A stretch of 64,000 nucleotides of DNA from Phascolomyces articulosus (Eukaryota > Mucoromycota > Mucoromycetes > Mucorales > Lichtheimiaceae): NCBI GenBank assembly GCA_025677815.1, contig JAIXMP010000010.1, forward strand, positions 310,001 through 374,000. The letters are read 5' to 3'. Shown here one piece after another: positions 23,596-36,776 of this stretch. The first letter of the stretch is position 1. Every line of letters starts with the position of its first letter. The notes beneath the pieces are model-generated. The model had not been told where the DNA came from and ran no database searches. It saw only the letters and a program-made list of their open reading frames with translations. Both the position numbers and the translations under genes were made by a program.

Positions 23596-26500
23596 TATTG
23601 ATGCTGTTATTGTTGTCGTTGTTGTTGTCTTTGGAAGTTGTAGTGGTACGATTATAGTATATTGAAGATGATGATGTTTAACGGAAGGATAGAGGAAAAT
23701 GTCGTCGTCGGTAGTGGATAAGTATATTCATGTATATATGAAAATACCAGAAATATATTGATCCACAGTACTATTTTACAGTTGGCAAAAATGTCTGTAT
23801 ATTTATACTATTTTGTTGCGGCGCACTTCCTCGCCAAGAGAATTAAGTTAATTAAAATTCTGTATATTTAATGGTTTTTTTTTTTTTTGCTATTGTCTGG
23901 CGCAGTAAATAGTTTATTTAAACAAGCATGTAGTAGTAATAATAGTAAGTCATAATGGATAGTTAGCAGTTTCTATTATTAAAAGAATCCAGATTCTTGA
24001 CAGCCGTTAACATTTTGAGGTTTCGAAATGTTTCACCTCGGAATCATGGTGTTGTAGTATAACCCAAATTTGACATTCACCTTCCAAAATGATATTTAAA
24101 TGGATAAAAGCAGGCTATTCAATAATAAAAACAGCAATGGGGAGAGGCAAAGTGCATGAGACCATAGTGGCGCTGGTGTTACATTTACTCTATATGGTAT
24201 GTAAAATAGATAAGGGTTTAAAGTAACGTGCTTTTTCCTACACTTATAGCTCTATGTAATAGGAAAGATCATCTTCAGTCCTTTCTCCAATAAATAATAA
24301 AACATTGCATGCTCCTTGAATTTTTACTTAGATAGTATGTAAGATAAGGAATATATAACAAATCCATATAGTATAATGTTGTATACAGCCTTTTCTTTTG
24401 TCCTTTACAAAAAGTGGAGGGTAACCAGGCCAATCTTTTAAGCAATCTCACGAGAAAACAGTTTGGTGCTCCACAAAAATTATAAATACTTAAAAAAAAG
24501 GGACAAATGTATCCCAAATTGAATAGTTGACCGAGAATGTTGACTGCGCAGTAAAATGAAAAGAGAAGCAGTTAAAATAAACTACTTATTATTATTATTA
24601 TTATGGCTCGAGGATCGAGGCAGTCAGTGCAGTAGAGTGAGGGTGGCATCATACGGGAATGATAACTATTTCACATCATCCCGACTGGGCTGAGTAGTAA
24701 CACAAAAGAAAACCAGTTACCTGGATAGCATTAAAATACAGTTCGTGATCTGAGCACAATTGCTGGTCCTGTAATATAATTGTCATAATATATCAATGTT
24801 GCTCGTTATCATTTTACATAATTTATTGGTCTTTAAGAATGCTTAAAGAAAATAAAAAGTAAAATTACTACCATGTTTTGGTTGTGTTTCGATCACCGCA
24901 CTCATAATAAATTAATATGTTAGACATTATTATACTCCTGCTGCGTACGTAATAATAAAAAGAAAAGAATAAATGTCATATAGATCGATCAAATGTTTAT
25001 TGGTAATGATGAGTCAAGCCTGTAATACATGCCAAGAGCTTTTCCGTAAAAAAAATTGACAAGTTGATATCCGTTTTCACCGCTTTGTCTGTCAATGGAT
25101 TATGTTGTACATTCTTCCCCATATGATATTTTTACCATTCCATTGATAGGCAGTAAAATATGTGCAAAGCACAACAACTTTTTTTTACATTGCCAAGACA
25201 TTGTTTATGATTCATTAAGTGCATCATTTTAAATACTCCACATGCTATAATAAAAGACTACTGCGAACACAACATTTCTCTTAATACTATCTCCAATTAC
25301 AATCGATGACGAAAATAAAAATTGATTTGTAAATAATAAAGGCATAGCGACAATATGTAATACTTGATTATTTTTATTTCATTTAAAGAAGCATGTATGC
25401 AGTTATTTAAGGGTAGTCTTAATGTTTCTTTTTGTGATTCTATAATAACAAATTTTCGGGTGCGATTAGGAAGAGAAAAACATACTTTTTTTGTTTGGGT
25501 AACGTGACAAGATTAAACAAATGTCCCAAGCCTTAACATCCTCTTTTATACACTGTGCCACCCGTCGTTACCAAAACGATTTGGTAGCGATTCAGTTTCC
25601 ATTCCTGGATTTGACACATAGTAGTTATTACTGCGCACAGCAATACAATGATATGCCTTAATTTTATCAGGCTCGATGGCGTTGTTCATATTATTCTATT
25701 AATCACATTCTCACTCTTGGTTCGTCAGACATTCTAAAATTAAGAAAAATACAGTTACTAAACAACAACATAAGATAATAAAAATAGTAATTACGTACAT
25801 AGATAATATGTACATCGATTTCCGTGATGGCATGGAGGAGAAACAATTTAAAAAAAGACAACATACTATATTGTGAATAATATATAGTATAACGGTTATT
25901 ACAGGTACTTTCTTATTATACCACCTCTCCCTTACAAATAATTATAGTAGTAATACCTTCTTGCTAAATTTTAATCACATAGATTATCCTCTGTAAAAGA
26001 TTTTTTCAGTAGTTATTACCACACAACCCCTATAGTATATTGTATTATCATCTTAATCATCAAATCGAAATGAAGCATCCGAATATCTATAAGACCAGGT
26101 CAAACTGTCTACCACAATAATAATATATATATAACAAATTTTTAAACTTTATTGTTATATCATTCATAGAATCATTTCCGTTTTTGTTCTTTTTTGTTAC
26201 ATTATGTATATTTGTTGTGCATAGTGGTATTACATATAACAAATCATCCAATAGATCTAAAAAAAAGGTTCTTTTTGTTTATAATACTAATCTATGTTCA
26301 TATGTAATACCAATCACGTACAATAACAACATGGGTTCTCTGACTTAATCCAGTGCCAAAATCATTCATACACTATTACACCATATTGTGGTAAATATGC
26401 GAGCCCAATCAAAGTTTTATTTGGAAAAGAATGAATGTTGTTGTTATGTGTACAATATAAATTTACAACCTTAATATGTATAGTTCAATATAATAAGGAA

Positions 26501-26819
26501 TGAAAAAAAATGTGTATAAAGACAATGGGGTCGTAAAAGTACAAATGCTGATGACGGTATTGTGAAATCAATAGCGAAAAAAAAAGAAAATCAATTGCAT
26601 ATATAGATGGATATAATATAATAAAATGAAACAGAATAAAGGCATGTAATATGGAATAGCTATAAGCTGATTTAAAGATAATGTTATATATATAATAAAG
26701 AATAAAATGAAAGTGAGTGGGAAAAAATATGTAAGAAGAAAATTGATATAATGTTCAAAAATGGGATATACAAAAAAAAATAACTATACAGCGATATGAA
26801 CGATGGATGATCGTGAACA
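23596..26819. other. long intergenic region between the two WWE-like genes
   Basis: About 3.2 kb of AT-rich DNA. The first 250 bases should hold the promoter of microprotein 1, with a TATAAATA on the minus strand near 23800. The rest has only short ORFs (for example 24275-24517, minus) without domain resemblance. No third WWE-like copy was found in either strand, and no RNA gene was recognised. Confidence 0.45.
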
Positions 26820-27023
26820 TTAACAACCTGTTCGACAAATCTTTCGTCGTATAGTATGCTGCCACATGACCAAATGAACCGTATCAATGTAAGTCGCATA
26901 ACCTCCAATATTTAGATTGCCACCACCAAGACCATCACGCCAAAGTCGTTCAATCGCTGCATTTGAGATATCGTCAAAGTTGACCCAAGTGTTTCCTGCA
27001 GCATAAACCCATTGAATTGCCAT
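26820..27023 (-). CDS. stand-alone WWE-like domain microprotein 2
   Basis: Intronless 67-residue paralogue of the gene at 23398-23595, again only one WWE-like domain. Motifs in order: IQWVYAAGNTWVNF (residues 3-16), AAIERLW (22-28), a Gly-rich turn, GYATYIDTVHLVMWQ (41-55) and RRKICRTG (59-66). Unlike copy 1 it keeps the M-x-Q (Met53, Gln55) and following Arg/Lys residues that in RNF146-type WWE domains contact iso-ADP-ribose, so it is the better binding candidate. An in-frame stretch continues upstream to 27212, but that part is a Lys/Phe/Ile-rich low-complexity reading with no resemblance, so the Met at 27023 is preferred. Role unknown; an adaptor or competitive reader of ADP-ribose is inference only. 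Confidence 0.65.
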   Translation of the reverse strand: MAIQWVYAAGNTWVNFDDISNAAIERLWRDGLGGGNLNIGGYATYIDTVHLVMWQHTIRRKICRTGC

Positions 27024-29399
27024 TGTTCTTGATTTATTTAAATAAGATGTTTTTTGATCCAACAAGAAAGGAATATATTTAAAAACTGTAGATAAATCGA
27101 GTGATTTAAAAGAAATAATGAATAAAAAGCAAAATATAAATACTTTGATTATAAAGGATATAATTCTGATCCAAGTTTTTTGAACCGTTCTTTTATATAC
27201 TTTTTTTTTCATGAAACAGATATTTTCGATATTTGGAAATACGATTCTTCTAAGATCGTAAATAGTTTGGTGGCTATCAAGTTATCATGGCCATTGTATT
27301 CTTATAGTGACCTATAGCAACTAAGAATAAAAATAAGGGCCACCCTGCATAATAAAAACATAAATAATTTTTGTTCGTTCTCCTTGAATGCATTGTTACT
27401 ATTATGTTAGTAGTATCATCATCCGTCGGATAATGATGTATCTGCGCAGCAGAGAAGATATTAACTGTTATAGTAATATGTAGAGAATCATACTAATTTA
27501 TCATGTTGTATCACTATAAACAAGAAGTAATACATAATCAGAAAGAAATAAAAGCCCATAACTTTATAATACCATATAATATTTACTAGCGTTTTTCCTA
27601 GGTAGAAGAAATACAAGGTCTTCTTCTACCTAAAAAAGGAAATCACTTGGGTCACATGAATATTCTCTCGTCATTCCTTACCGAGCCGTTGACGGCATAG
27701 AGTACTTTTTAATTCAGATGTCAAACTTTAACAATTAATTCAATATAGGTATGTTTATACATATGGATTTTATGTCTATACTAACATCATGATACTATTT
27801 ATTATATAATAGTAGATTTGAATGCAGAGTTATATAATAAAATGATGCCCTACCTACCATTAAAAAAAGATTATTTCGAGCGTTATGTGTAATAAATATT
27901 TGACATGCAGTGACAGATAATAAACAACGGTAACTTGCCATCTTCGCAAGAGCTCTTCCACTTATTGACCATAAATAGAAGTTCTTTTTTGGGATTTACA
28001 AAAAGGTTTAGCTCCTTTTTTTCTTGCTTTTTTGGATTCAATGGATTATTTGGAAGATCATATCATTATAACATTTGTTACAAAAGGCGCCACTCTTCTT
28101 GAATAACATGATGCGAATGATGTGATGATGGTTATCAAATAATCATTACCATTATCATAATAGTAATAATTCATAATAATGAATCATGGAGTATTCATAC
28201 TCTTTAAACTACTATAGCATCTAGAATACAAATCATTCATGATGTATCATTTTGAGAATATGTGTTGTATTGTTTATTTTTTGATCGATATAATATCGTA
28301 GATTTTGGCATATAACAAACAATTCGTACCTCTCTCCGAAACTCTTCTTGTTACAACAAAAGTAACACTCCCCCAAGAAAAAAATAAAATTGACGCCACT
28401 TTTTTTTTTACTCTTCCAAAACATAAATACTTGTGCGTAGCCAATTTGTCTCAGTACCTACAACAACAAAAGACACAAGAAGAAATGTTGTTGTTATGCG
28501 TGATCCCCAAAACACGAACTTTATAATGAATATAAAGAAGAAATTATTTATTATGATCATATCTTCTTTTGGATAACGATGATTCATATTCCTTGTAAGG
28601 TCATGTAGACATGAATAAAACAGCAAAAAGCAAATGGTTCCTTTATATTATTATTAAATAAATTTTTTTTATTTCAGGCGTAAACGTAGATTTAATTTTG
28701 TACCTCCCTCTTTTTGTACAAAGAAATTCGGAACCCATTTATGGAAATCAACTTTTTTTTTCGGCTCACTACTTGCGTTACATAAAAAGCTTTTCTGCCA
28801 AGAGGAACTTTTCTATAGTGTAAATTCTCGAGAAGAATGAGGATGGAAAATAAAGTAACTCTTCGTATACATATGAATATATCTTTATTTTAGAATACGA
28901 GTTATAAATTAAAATATAATAAATTGACAGATGCGTGGTAGTACTTTGATTATGCTTTCTCCCAAATTATTTTTTTATACAAATCTAGCTATTCTCTGCT
29001 ACGTAGATTCATCATTTCATGTAGATAATCCACTTAATATTGGCCACCTGGCACTTTAACACCGCCAAAATTCATCATTGGTTCCCCAGACACTTATTTT
29101 TACATGTTACAATATAATGCTAATAATACGAATTATGTAATATAGGATGAAATGATAATAAATATTTTTATATATATAACAAGAATGAATTTGTCTATGT
29201 TTTGGAAATTGTATAATTTACAAAGAAAAAAACACAAAAATATACGGTATCCAAGTCATCGTCATAGAAGGTAAATGTAAATGATGAACAAGGTATGAAT
29301 ACAAAAGAAGTAGAAAAAAGTTAAAAAACCCATGGAGTTAAAAAAAAAATTGGGTGGCAAATTTTATGAGAAGGGAGGTTTAGGTGGGAACTTTTTTTT
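27024..29399. other. intergenic region
   Basis: About 2.4 kb of AT-rich DNA containing the promoter of microprotein 2 and the 3' flank of the amino-acid transporter. A near-perfect inverted repeat of GTAGAAGAA-type sequence occurs at about 27601-27632. ORFs at 28233-28626 on both strands lack recognisable domains. I see no RNA gene. Confidence 0.45.
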
Positions 29400-31192
29400 T
29401 TAAGTTGCAGGACATGGGTCGGGGACAGCTCGTGTAGAAGCAGAAGGATGAACCCAAGAGTTAATATTCACATAGAGTGTATAAATCATCATGCCTAATC
29501 CAAATAAAGTCAAGATAAGGTCTCCAATCTTGGCCCATTTGTTTGTTGTTACTTTATAATGAAACATTCCTGTTGATCCGAATAAATAATGACAATGGAT
29601 GATCATGAGAATCAAATGAACAAAGTTTATATAAATATATCCATACGAACAAGTAAAAGAAAAAAAAATGCATATTTACCAGGGAAAATAAAACAAAGTG
29701 GAATACATGCAAAAGATCCAACAAGAGCAACAAACTTGTCTAAACCATCTTGACCTACTCCAAAACTAACAATAGCACAAATGACAGCTATCATGGATCG
29801 AGTAAAACTTTTTACAACTTTCCATTTTATATTTATGCGACCACTACGTTCACCCAATAAACCACTTTTGCCATAAAGTGCTTGTTCAATAATGGTCAAT
29901 GCTGGATAAAGCATAAAAGGGGACGTCAAAATCATGGCAGCTGCATAAACGATCTGAGCTGTAATGGATAAAGGCACCTTTGGTAAATTGGCAACAACAC
30001 TTGCATATGTTTGGTCTCCAAATGCAACATAACCAATAGTTCCTATCAAAATAAAAATAGCAGCAACAATAGGAAGACCCATATTCATGACTTTAGGAAA
30101 CTTCTCAGGATCCTTCATTCCTTCAACAATTGGTACAACTATAAAAATAATTAAAAAAGTTATTCAATCCAATTCATTTCATTAAAAAAAAATTGATTGG
30201 TTTTAAACAAAATTCCAACGCTTTTGCATAAATGAATCAAAACAAGTTAAACCTTACCCATGCCAATGCCTTCAAAGGAAAAGACAGCGGTGCCAATCAT
30301 AAGACCAAAATCCGTTGGATTAATCAATTGGATATTAGGTCCTGGACCATGTTGTGCAATTTGTGCACTCGAAAAATACAAGACACAGATCAAACCAAAT
30401 AAGATAAAAACATCGGCTACAATGGCACACCATGAAAGTCGAGCAATCTTGCGTATCCAAGTAATAGGGATGATAACCAATAGTACCAACCAAATATAAT
30501 ATTTACTATCAATGGGAGAAGTACAATGTGATAAATAATCCACTGCTAATCCAATGTTTTGTGAAATGAAAATCAAGTATGAAGCAACAAATCCCATTTG
30601 CGATAAACATAAGAAAAACAGGATTATGTAACGAAGCCATGGACCATAAAGAATGGAACCCATTTCACCGTATGATGCTTTTACATGTCGCTGTGAGATG
30701 ATAAGGATTTGAAATGCAACTAGACAAATGGCGGCAATAAATATCATCAGACAAATCGAAAAGACCAGACCCCCCGAAACGAATCTATATTCAAACAAAC
30801 CTTTCTTTTGTTAGTTTTTCATATTCTACTACCATTACTAAGTACTTTATTGCAATGTCAACAAGGACATTACAACTTTTTTTTTTCTTTTGAAAAAATA
30901 AATTCAAAAACAAGCAGACATAACCCGATTTGAACAAGAAGTCAACTTACGCTCCAGGTAAAAAAATGACACCTGTACCGACAAAAGCTTTTAATAACAT
31001 GAATAAAGCTTTCCCTGGCGAAGCCGTTCCCTCTGGTACATGTTCGATTTCTTCTACATTCATTCCAAACTCATCTGGTGAATAAGTACGACCACCAGCC
31101 ATTGATTTCTCACTGACGGGTGTTGAAACATACACTTCGTCTAGTGGTTTAATTATTTTTGCTGAATCACTATGTTTGTGTGATGGAGTCAT
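29400..31192 (-). CDS. AVT3/SLC36-type amino-acid transporter (AAAP family)
   Basis: Amino acid/auxin permease family protein, closest by eye to yeast Avt3/Avt4 and animal PAT transporters, which export neutral amino acids from the vacuole or lysosome. Four exons: 31192-30951, 30784-30258, 30138-29680 and 29569-29400, giving 465 residues. A hydrophilic N-tail of about 55 residues precedes helix 1 with the signature GKALFMLLKAFVGTGVIFLPGAF. Later marks are SYGEMGSILYGPWLRY, GTAVFSFEGIGMVVPIVEGMKDPEKFP (the classic AVT/PAT helix 6 block) and GTIGYVAFGD. About 11 hydrophobic helices are visible. The C-terminus is short and polar. A vacuolar location is inferred from the family. Upstream, NAA25 lies in the same orientation. 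Confidence 0.92.
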
Positions 31193-32420
31193 GTTGATAT
31201 ATAACGTTCAATATTATAAAGTGTATAAAAAGGTTAGAAAAATATAAAGAAGTAAAAGTGAAAGAAAGAAGAAGAAGAGATCAAGAAGAATAACAGGGGG
31301 GGTGGGTTTAATATATGAATAAGAAAATGGATGGTCAATTGATGATGAAACCTTTCGAAAAAATAAAAAAAAAATGAAAAAAGCCCGAAGAAAGAGAGTA
31401 TAAATTTATCATAAAAGTTTGAATGGTCTACTTTAATACCCAGGAACCAAAATAATATAAAAAAAATTGTCTCGTAAAATATATTTAAATTTGTGATTCC
31501 CTAGCAAAATCTAAAGAAATCCATGGTGATTGAGTTACTTATGGAAACATCATTACACAATAGATCTGAAACCATGATATGAGAATGATAATGACAATAT
31601 GTATGTACTAATATAGACTTTATAGACACTACTCCTTTTTTATTCTATCTACTTTATATATTAGCTACGCAATTTGCCAAGCAACCAAAAATGCAGTAGC
31701 AGTAATAATAAAAAGTTATATTAATAAATCTCTCTCTCTCCTCAATAAACGTTTGTTATTAACTCCCTTCTCCGTCCTAACTGAAAATGTAGTGCACTGC
31801 TATTTATGCGTCTTTACGCGCGTCTAACCTTATATAATACAAGTGTAACATGATCCATGCTTTTATTTCTCCATAAATTTATTGATTTCTACCTTTTTTC
31901 CCCCTTTCTTTCATTTTTCTCAGCAATCATAATACACAAACAACTCTATGTGTCGTCGTTGTTGTTGTTGTTGGTAGAAAACAGTTCTTTTCTTAGTAAA
32001 GTATAATTTACTATTTTTGGGGAACCAGGCCACGTTTTTATTTTGCGCCTTGTTTCATGGTGCAGACTGCACGTACATAATACACAACAAGGCTATAAAT
32101 ATATATCATTCGTCACATTATGGATGAAAAGCATATGCAAGTAAGCATATTGAGTGAAAAGAGCGAAAACTAATATATCAACAGATATTTTCTATATATG
32201 GAGGATAAATATCGGGTAAAAGTATAATGAAGAATCCTTACTAAAATACGTAAAATCTTAATATTGCTGAGTCATATTCGTCATAAATACGTACATTCTG
32301 TTGTGTTGTTTAGATGCACATTGATTTCAATTTCAAAGAAAACAACAAACAATACTGCGACAAATAAAACAAGCCTTCGTCATTTACATTATTATATATT
32401 ATATTATTTTTTCTTTTTCT
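31193..32420. other. promoter region of amino-acid transporter
   Basis: About 1.2 kb between two minus-strand genes. The part next to the transporter (31200-31400) is purine-rich on the plus strand (GAAGAAG tracts), i.e. a pyrimidine-rich leader for the minus-strand gene. CT-repeats lie at about 31728-31742. No gene seen. Confidence 0.5.
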
Positions 32421-33489
32421 TTAGAATTGAAGTTTCAAAACACGTCTATCTGATTCTTCTGTCAAATGCGATACTGAATTGTTCCAGCTTTGTGTCATCT
32501 TTTTTATACGGTCTGTCAATCTGTTTTGATTTGGCTATAAGAAAGAGAAGATAAATGTTAGAATTTTTTTTTTTTTGCGTAGTCTTTGATGAAGATATAT
32601 AAGGGTTTATTTTCTTTTTATAAATATATTACCTTTTGCTTGAAATGGTCAAGTGCATAATCGGATTCAATAATCGATTTGGTGAGATTCTTTTGGAATG
32701 ATCCCTTGAAGAAATCATTACCACGACGAGCAGCTGCTTGTGTCTGCAATAACAATTTTTTATTGGCTTCATTCATTCCTTGAAGTGCTGCCATCTACAA
32801 TAATAATATATATGAATGAGGTTGGATTGTATCTTGAATGATAAAAAAACATATATATCTAATTACTTACAAAAGTATCATTATTGGCATTTTCTGCTGC
32901 TTTTTTCTTTGCGTCCTTGCTTGTCAATCCAAGAGCACGATTGATCATCTCCACCAAAACTGTACCATAATTAAATGACTATATTTAGAGTAAAAAAGAA
33001 TTTGTTGTTACGAAATTGAAAACAAACATCTGATGACAAAAAAAAAAGAAATTACTCAGATTTTTCATTTTTTACCTCTACTGCGATGGAAACTTTATGG
33101 AATAAATACCAAGATACAGATTCATTTACAAATGTACTTTCTGGTGATACTATTCAAAAAAAGGGAAAATGTGAACAACACTTGTAATGATGTATATGAA
33201 GAGGATGAAACACTTGTCAGTCGGGCGGACCCTGGTGATAAATATAATTACTTACATTCCTTTTCCAAAAGGGTTGCAGCTTTCTTTAAATGGTCAGCTG
33301 CTGCTGATGTATCTAATAATTATATAATAACGATTTCGTTTCGTCAGATAAAATTCAAATGGACAAAAAGATAAAGTCTTAATTATAAACACTCACTCGC
33401 TTTCCGTGATGCTGGATCTTTGATCAAAATCAATGCATTACTAATTTCACAAACGTATTTTGCCATGGTAAATTCTTGTGCTGTCACCT

Positions 33490-33524
<35 letters not shown>

Positions 33525-36500
33525 AAAGAGGTGTCAGATATACAAGTTTTCATATCCATTATTTCCTACTCTAACTATTCGATGGTTGCTCCATTTGCTT
33601 TTTTTTTTTTTTTTTACCTCATCAGCAATCTCTTTTCGTTCCAAGAATTCAGTATATTGTTTTATGATAGAACCCGAATCCTTGTTTTCTTTGGTACTGC
33701 ATGCTGCACTTAAGATGTTAAGAATATAGGAGTACATTTGTAACCATACTCTCTAAAAACAATGAATCCGTTTTCAATCATTTTTTGTCATTCTTCTCAC
33801 AAATAGATATCTTTAGTACATACATTGGTGCTCTTTGTCAATCTGAAGAGTTCTTCTCCTTTAGGTTGTTCTTCGGAATTACAGTTTAAGAATACTTTGA
33901 AATCACGGTTATCTGATTGTTCTGCGATAAAAGCATCTAAAAAATTACAATAATGCATAGGATATTGTTGACATCGTGAGTTTATAACCCGTCTACTGAC
34001 CAAATCGGAACAATGATATAACAAACAAATTACAGAAAAAAAGTGTTTTACCATCATATTTGATCTTGGATACATCTAAATCTTGGAAATATTGCACTGC
34101 ATATTTCACTTGGAAAGAGGATGCATTGGAATCAATACGAGCTAAATCTACATTGGTAATTGCTTGTTGGAGTGATGAGTCGAGACGTGTGCGGAATTCA
34201 ATAAATTCTTGAATCTGTTTATATAAAGAAAACAACAATAGGATCATGATTAATATATAATGCCCCAGAAAATGATATTACGGCTATTTGTTCAACTTTA
34301 CTATTGTTGTACCTTTGAGAAAGTGCCATATTGATATGCCTTGACAATCATTTCAGGTGTCTAAATCATCCCAAGAGTAAAAAATGTTTAGTTTCATCAC
34401 TCTCATTTTTCTTAATTAGACCCATTTTTCCCTCCTGTTTTACCTCAACTTGATTGCTCTTATAAATCATCAAAGATTCCAAGAAAAGTTGTTCAACTTC
34501 ATCAAGGCATGAAAGGGAAATGAAACGATCCGTGAAATAATGACTAAAATATGGGTTAATATATACCACAATGTTGCAAAAAACACATCCTATCTTCATT
34601 CATTCCTTAAAAAATTAAAATATAACCTTACATCATTGTATCCAATTGTACTTGTTTAATATCCATTGTACGGAATATTTGTATAGGTCGATTACAAACA
34701 CCTGTATACATATAAAAATATAAGCAATTGTCATCTTGCATTAGAACAACGAATACACCCTTTCCCACTCACCCCTAAATTGAAAAAATAACCAAAAATA
34801 AATAAATAAATGAAGCTTACCCAACATGGCATAGAGACGAACAAGTGTCAATTTCAAATGAAAATTGTAAATACTTTTTTCAAGTGCATCTTCCAAAATA
34901 CAAATGGCTTGGATCAAAACAGCTGGATCCTTATGCTCATGATAAAGATCCACAAGAACATGACTGGCTAGTAATACATAGTCATCCCCATATTGATTTT
35001 CTGTCTTTTCCAATCCTTCACCTAATGGAAGAGCATCACGATAAGCTTGGACTAATTCATTGGTCAATCCAATGCCTTGTTCAAGTGATAATTTGGATTG
35101 AAGTCCAAGATATCTTTCAATCTTTCGAACATTGACGTTCTTATATACAGTCTTGATAACGGCAGGCTATGAAAGAATTTTTTTTTCATTAAAATGATAT
35201 TCGAATCTAATAAATGATAGATAAATAAATTACCTTCTCTTTAGGTTCATCATTAATGAGACTCTTTAAGGAATCGATAAATGTTTTTGCTTTTGTGGCA
35301 TCTTGTTTCAAAAAAGAGGTATAGGTTTGAAGATCTTCAAAGCAACATGACTTTGATCCAAATCGTTTGAAATACGATAAAATATTATTCAAAATGGTCT
35401 TTTCGTCTATAGATATATGTGTGTAAAGTTAATTTTTCTATGAAACCAATGTCTCTCCTGGATCAATCATTTTTTTAACCTTCTTTCAATCGATAGTCCA
35501 ACTCCAATTCAGCTAAAAAGGGTCCACGTTTAAGCACAGGAGCTTCTAACGCTTGTTTTGACAATTGCGTCACCAAATCACGACCTTGAGCTACCAAGCT
35601 CTTTGCTTCATCTTGTCCCTTTTCACTGATCAGAGCATCCAATGCATCAAAATAAGCACGCCAACTAATCCAATCATCCGAATTTTCATTTCGTAACGCT
35701 TGTTCTGTCGATTTCATCACCTCTGACCATTTTTTATTCGCCAATAATAATTCAATCTTGATTTGACGTACTTCAGGATCACGTAATGATTTTTGGCCCA
35801 ATGCACTGTCCAAAAGTGCCAAAGCTTGTTCGTGTTTATTTTGATCCAACAAGATGAGTAAATAAAGTCGCATATGTTCCACTTCATCCAAACGTCCTTC
35901 TTCTTGTGCTTTTCCCATCATACGTTCTGCCAATGTATAAGAAAGTGCCGAGTTTTTGCCCTAGTTTATGGTTGTTATTGTTGGGTCAGATACTGTCTCC
36001 TTCATGTTGGATCATCGATATAAGATAGGGAGGTGATCCACTTTTCATTTTTTTTTTTTTTTGGTACCTGAAGTGCCAATGACATGATAGCCCAAAACAA
36101 GTACTTGTTTTGTTTAAAGGTTCGGTGAAGTTTCAAAGCAGCTGCTTGTTGACCTTTGTAGTCATTATTACGAACCATAGCCATAAACCAATGATTACCA
36201 AACTCTTCATTTTTAGGTTGTAAGTTGGCTGCATTCTCATATAATTCAACGATCGCATGGTCTATTTTGAAAAAAAAGTATAGGATTGTTATCATACGCG
36301 TTTCTCTAGTCTAGGTTTTTTTTTTGAAATATATATCGAGTGTGTTTTACGTTGACCGAGTTCATTATACGCCATGGTACAGGCTTGTAAAGTGGCATTG
36401 TCCGTTGGAATTGTCTTTTTCACTTGTTGACATAATGCAATGGCTTCATCGTCTTTGCCTGTACGAACAAAAATAACTGCTTTCAAAGCCTAAAAAAATA

Positions 36501-36776
36501 TTTATGTTTAATAATTCATTGAAAACATGGTCATGTTTATAAATATTTATATGTACCTTGACCAAGGGCCAGTCAGGATTCTTTTTTAATAGTTTGGTGG
36601 TATGTTGAAGAGCAAGTTTATTCTGACCTTCGTCAATCGCCTCTATCAAAAGAGAAGACGTTGAAAAGTGGCATTAGTTTTTCTTTTCTTTGAACTTTGT
36701 TACATGAATAAACAAAATCCCCTCTCCTAACTTTACCATAAAGAGGTCTTAGTTTCTTTTCGGTCATGTAATCCAT
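32421..36776 (-). CDS. NAA25: NatB N-terminal acetyltransferase auxiliary subunit (NAA25/Mdm20)
   Basis: Non-catalytic subunit that anchors the NatB enzyme to the ribosome and activates Naa20, which acetylates N-termini beginning MD, ME, MN or MQ. About 18 short exons can be followed from MDYMTEKKLRPLYEAIDEG (36776) to the stop at 32421; I estimate 850-950 residues. The N-half carries TPR-like helices: LALQHTTKLLKKNPDWPLVK, ALKAVIFVRTGKDDEAIALC, AIVELYENAANLQP, LAERMMGKAQEEGRLDEVE. These align with human NAA25 (RLRPIYDYLD, KLLKKH, LKAIGLQRTGK). A long downstream part includes RGPFLAELELDYRL, GLQSKLSLEQGIGL, and near the end a helical block with RRGNDFFKGSFQKNLTKSIIESDYALD. Exons below 33.7 kb join in phase, so the C-terminal block belongs to the same gene. 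Divergent from tryptophan synthase. Confidence 0.9.

Noticed and set aside
24275..24517. 80-codon minus-strand ORF between the WWE-like genes, considered as a third member.
   Set aside because: It lacks the QWVY, IExxW and RTG motifs and is rich in Tyr/Leu from AT-rich sequence.
27024..27212. In-frame N-terminal extension of WWE-like microprotein 2.
   Set aside because: The extension is Lys/Phe/Ile low complexity, has no counterpart in microprotein 1, and the domain begins right at the internal Met.
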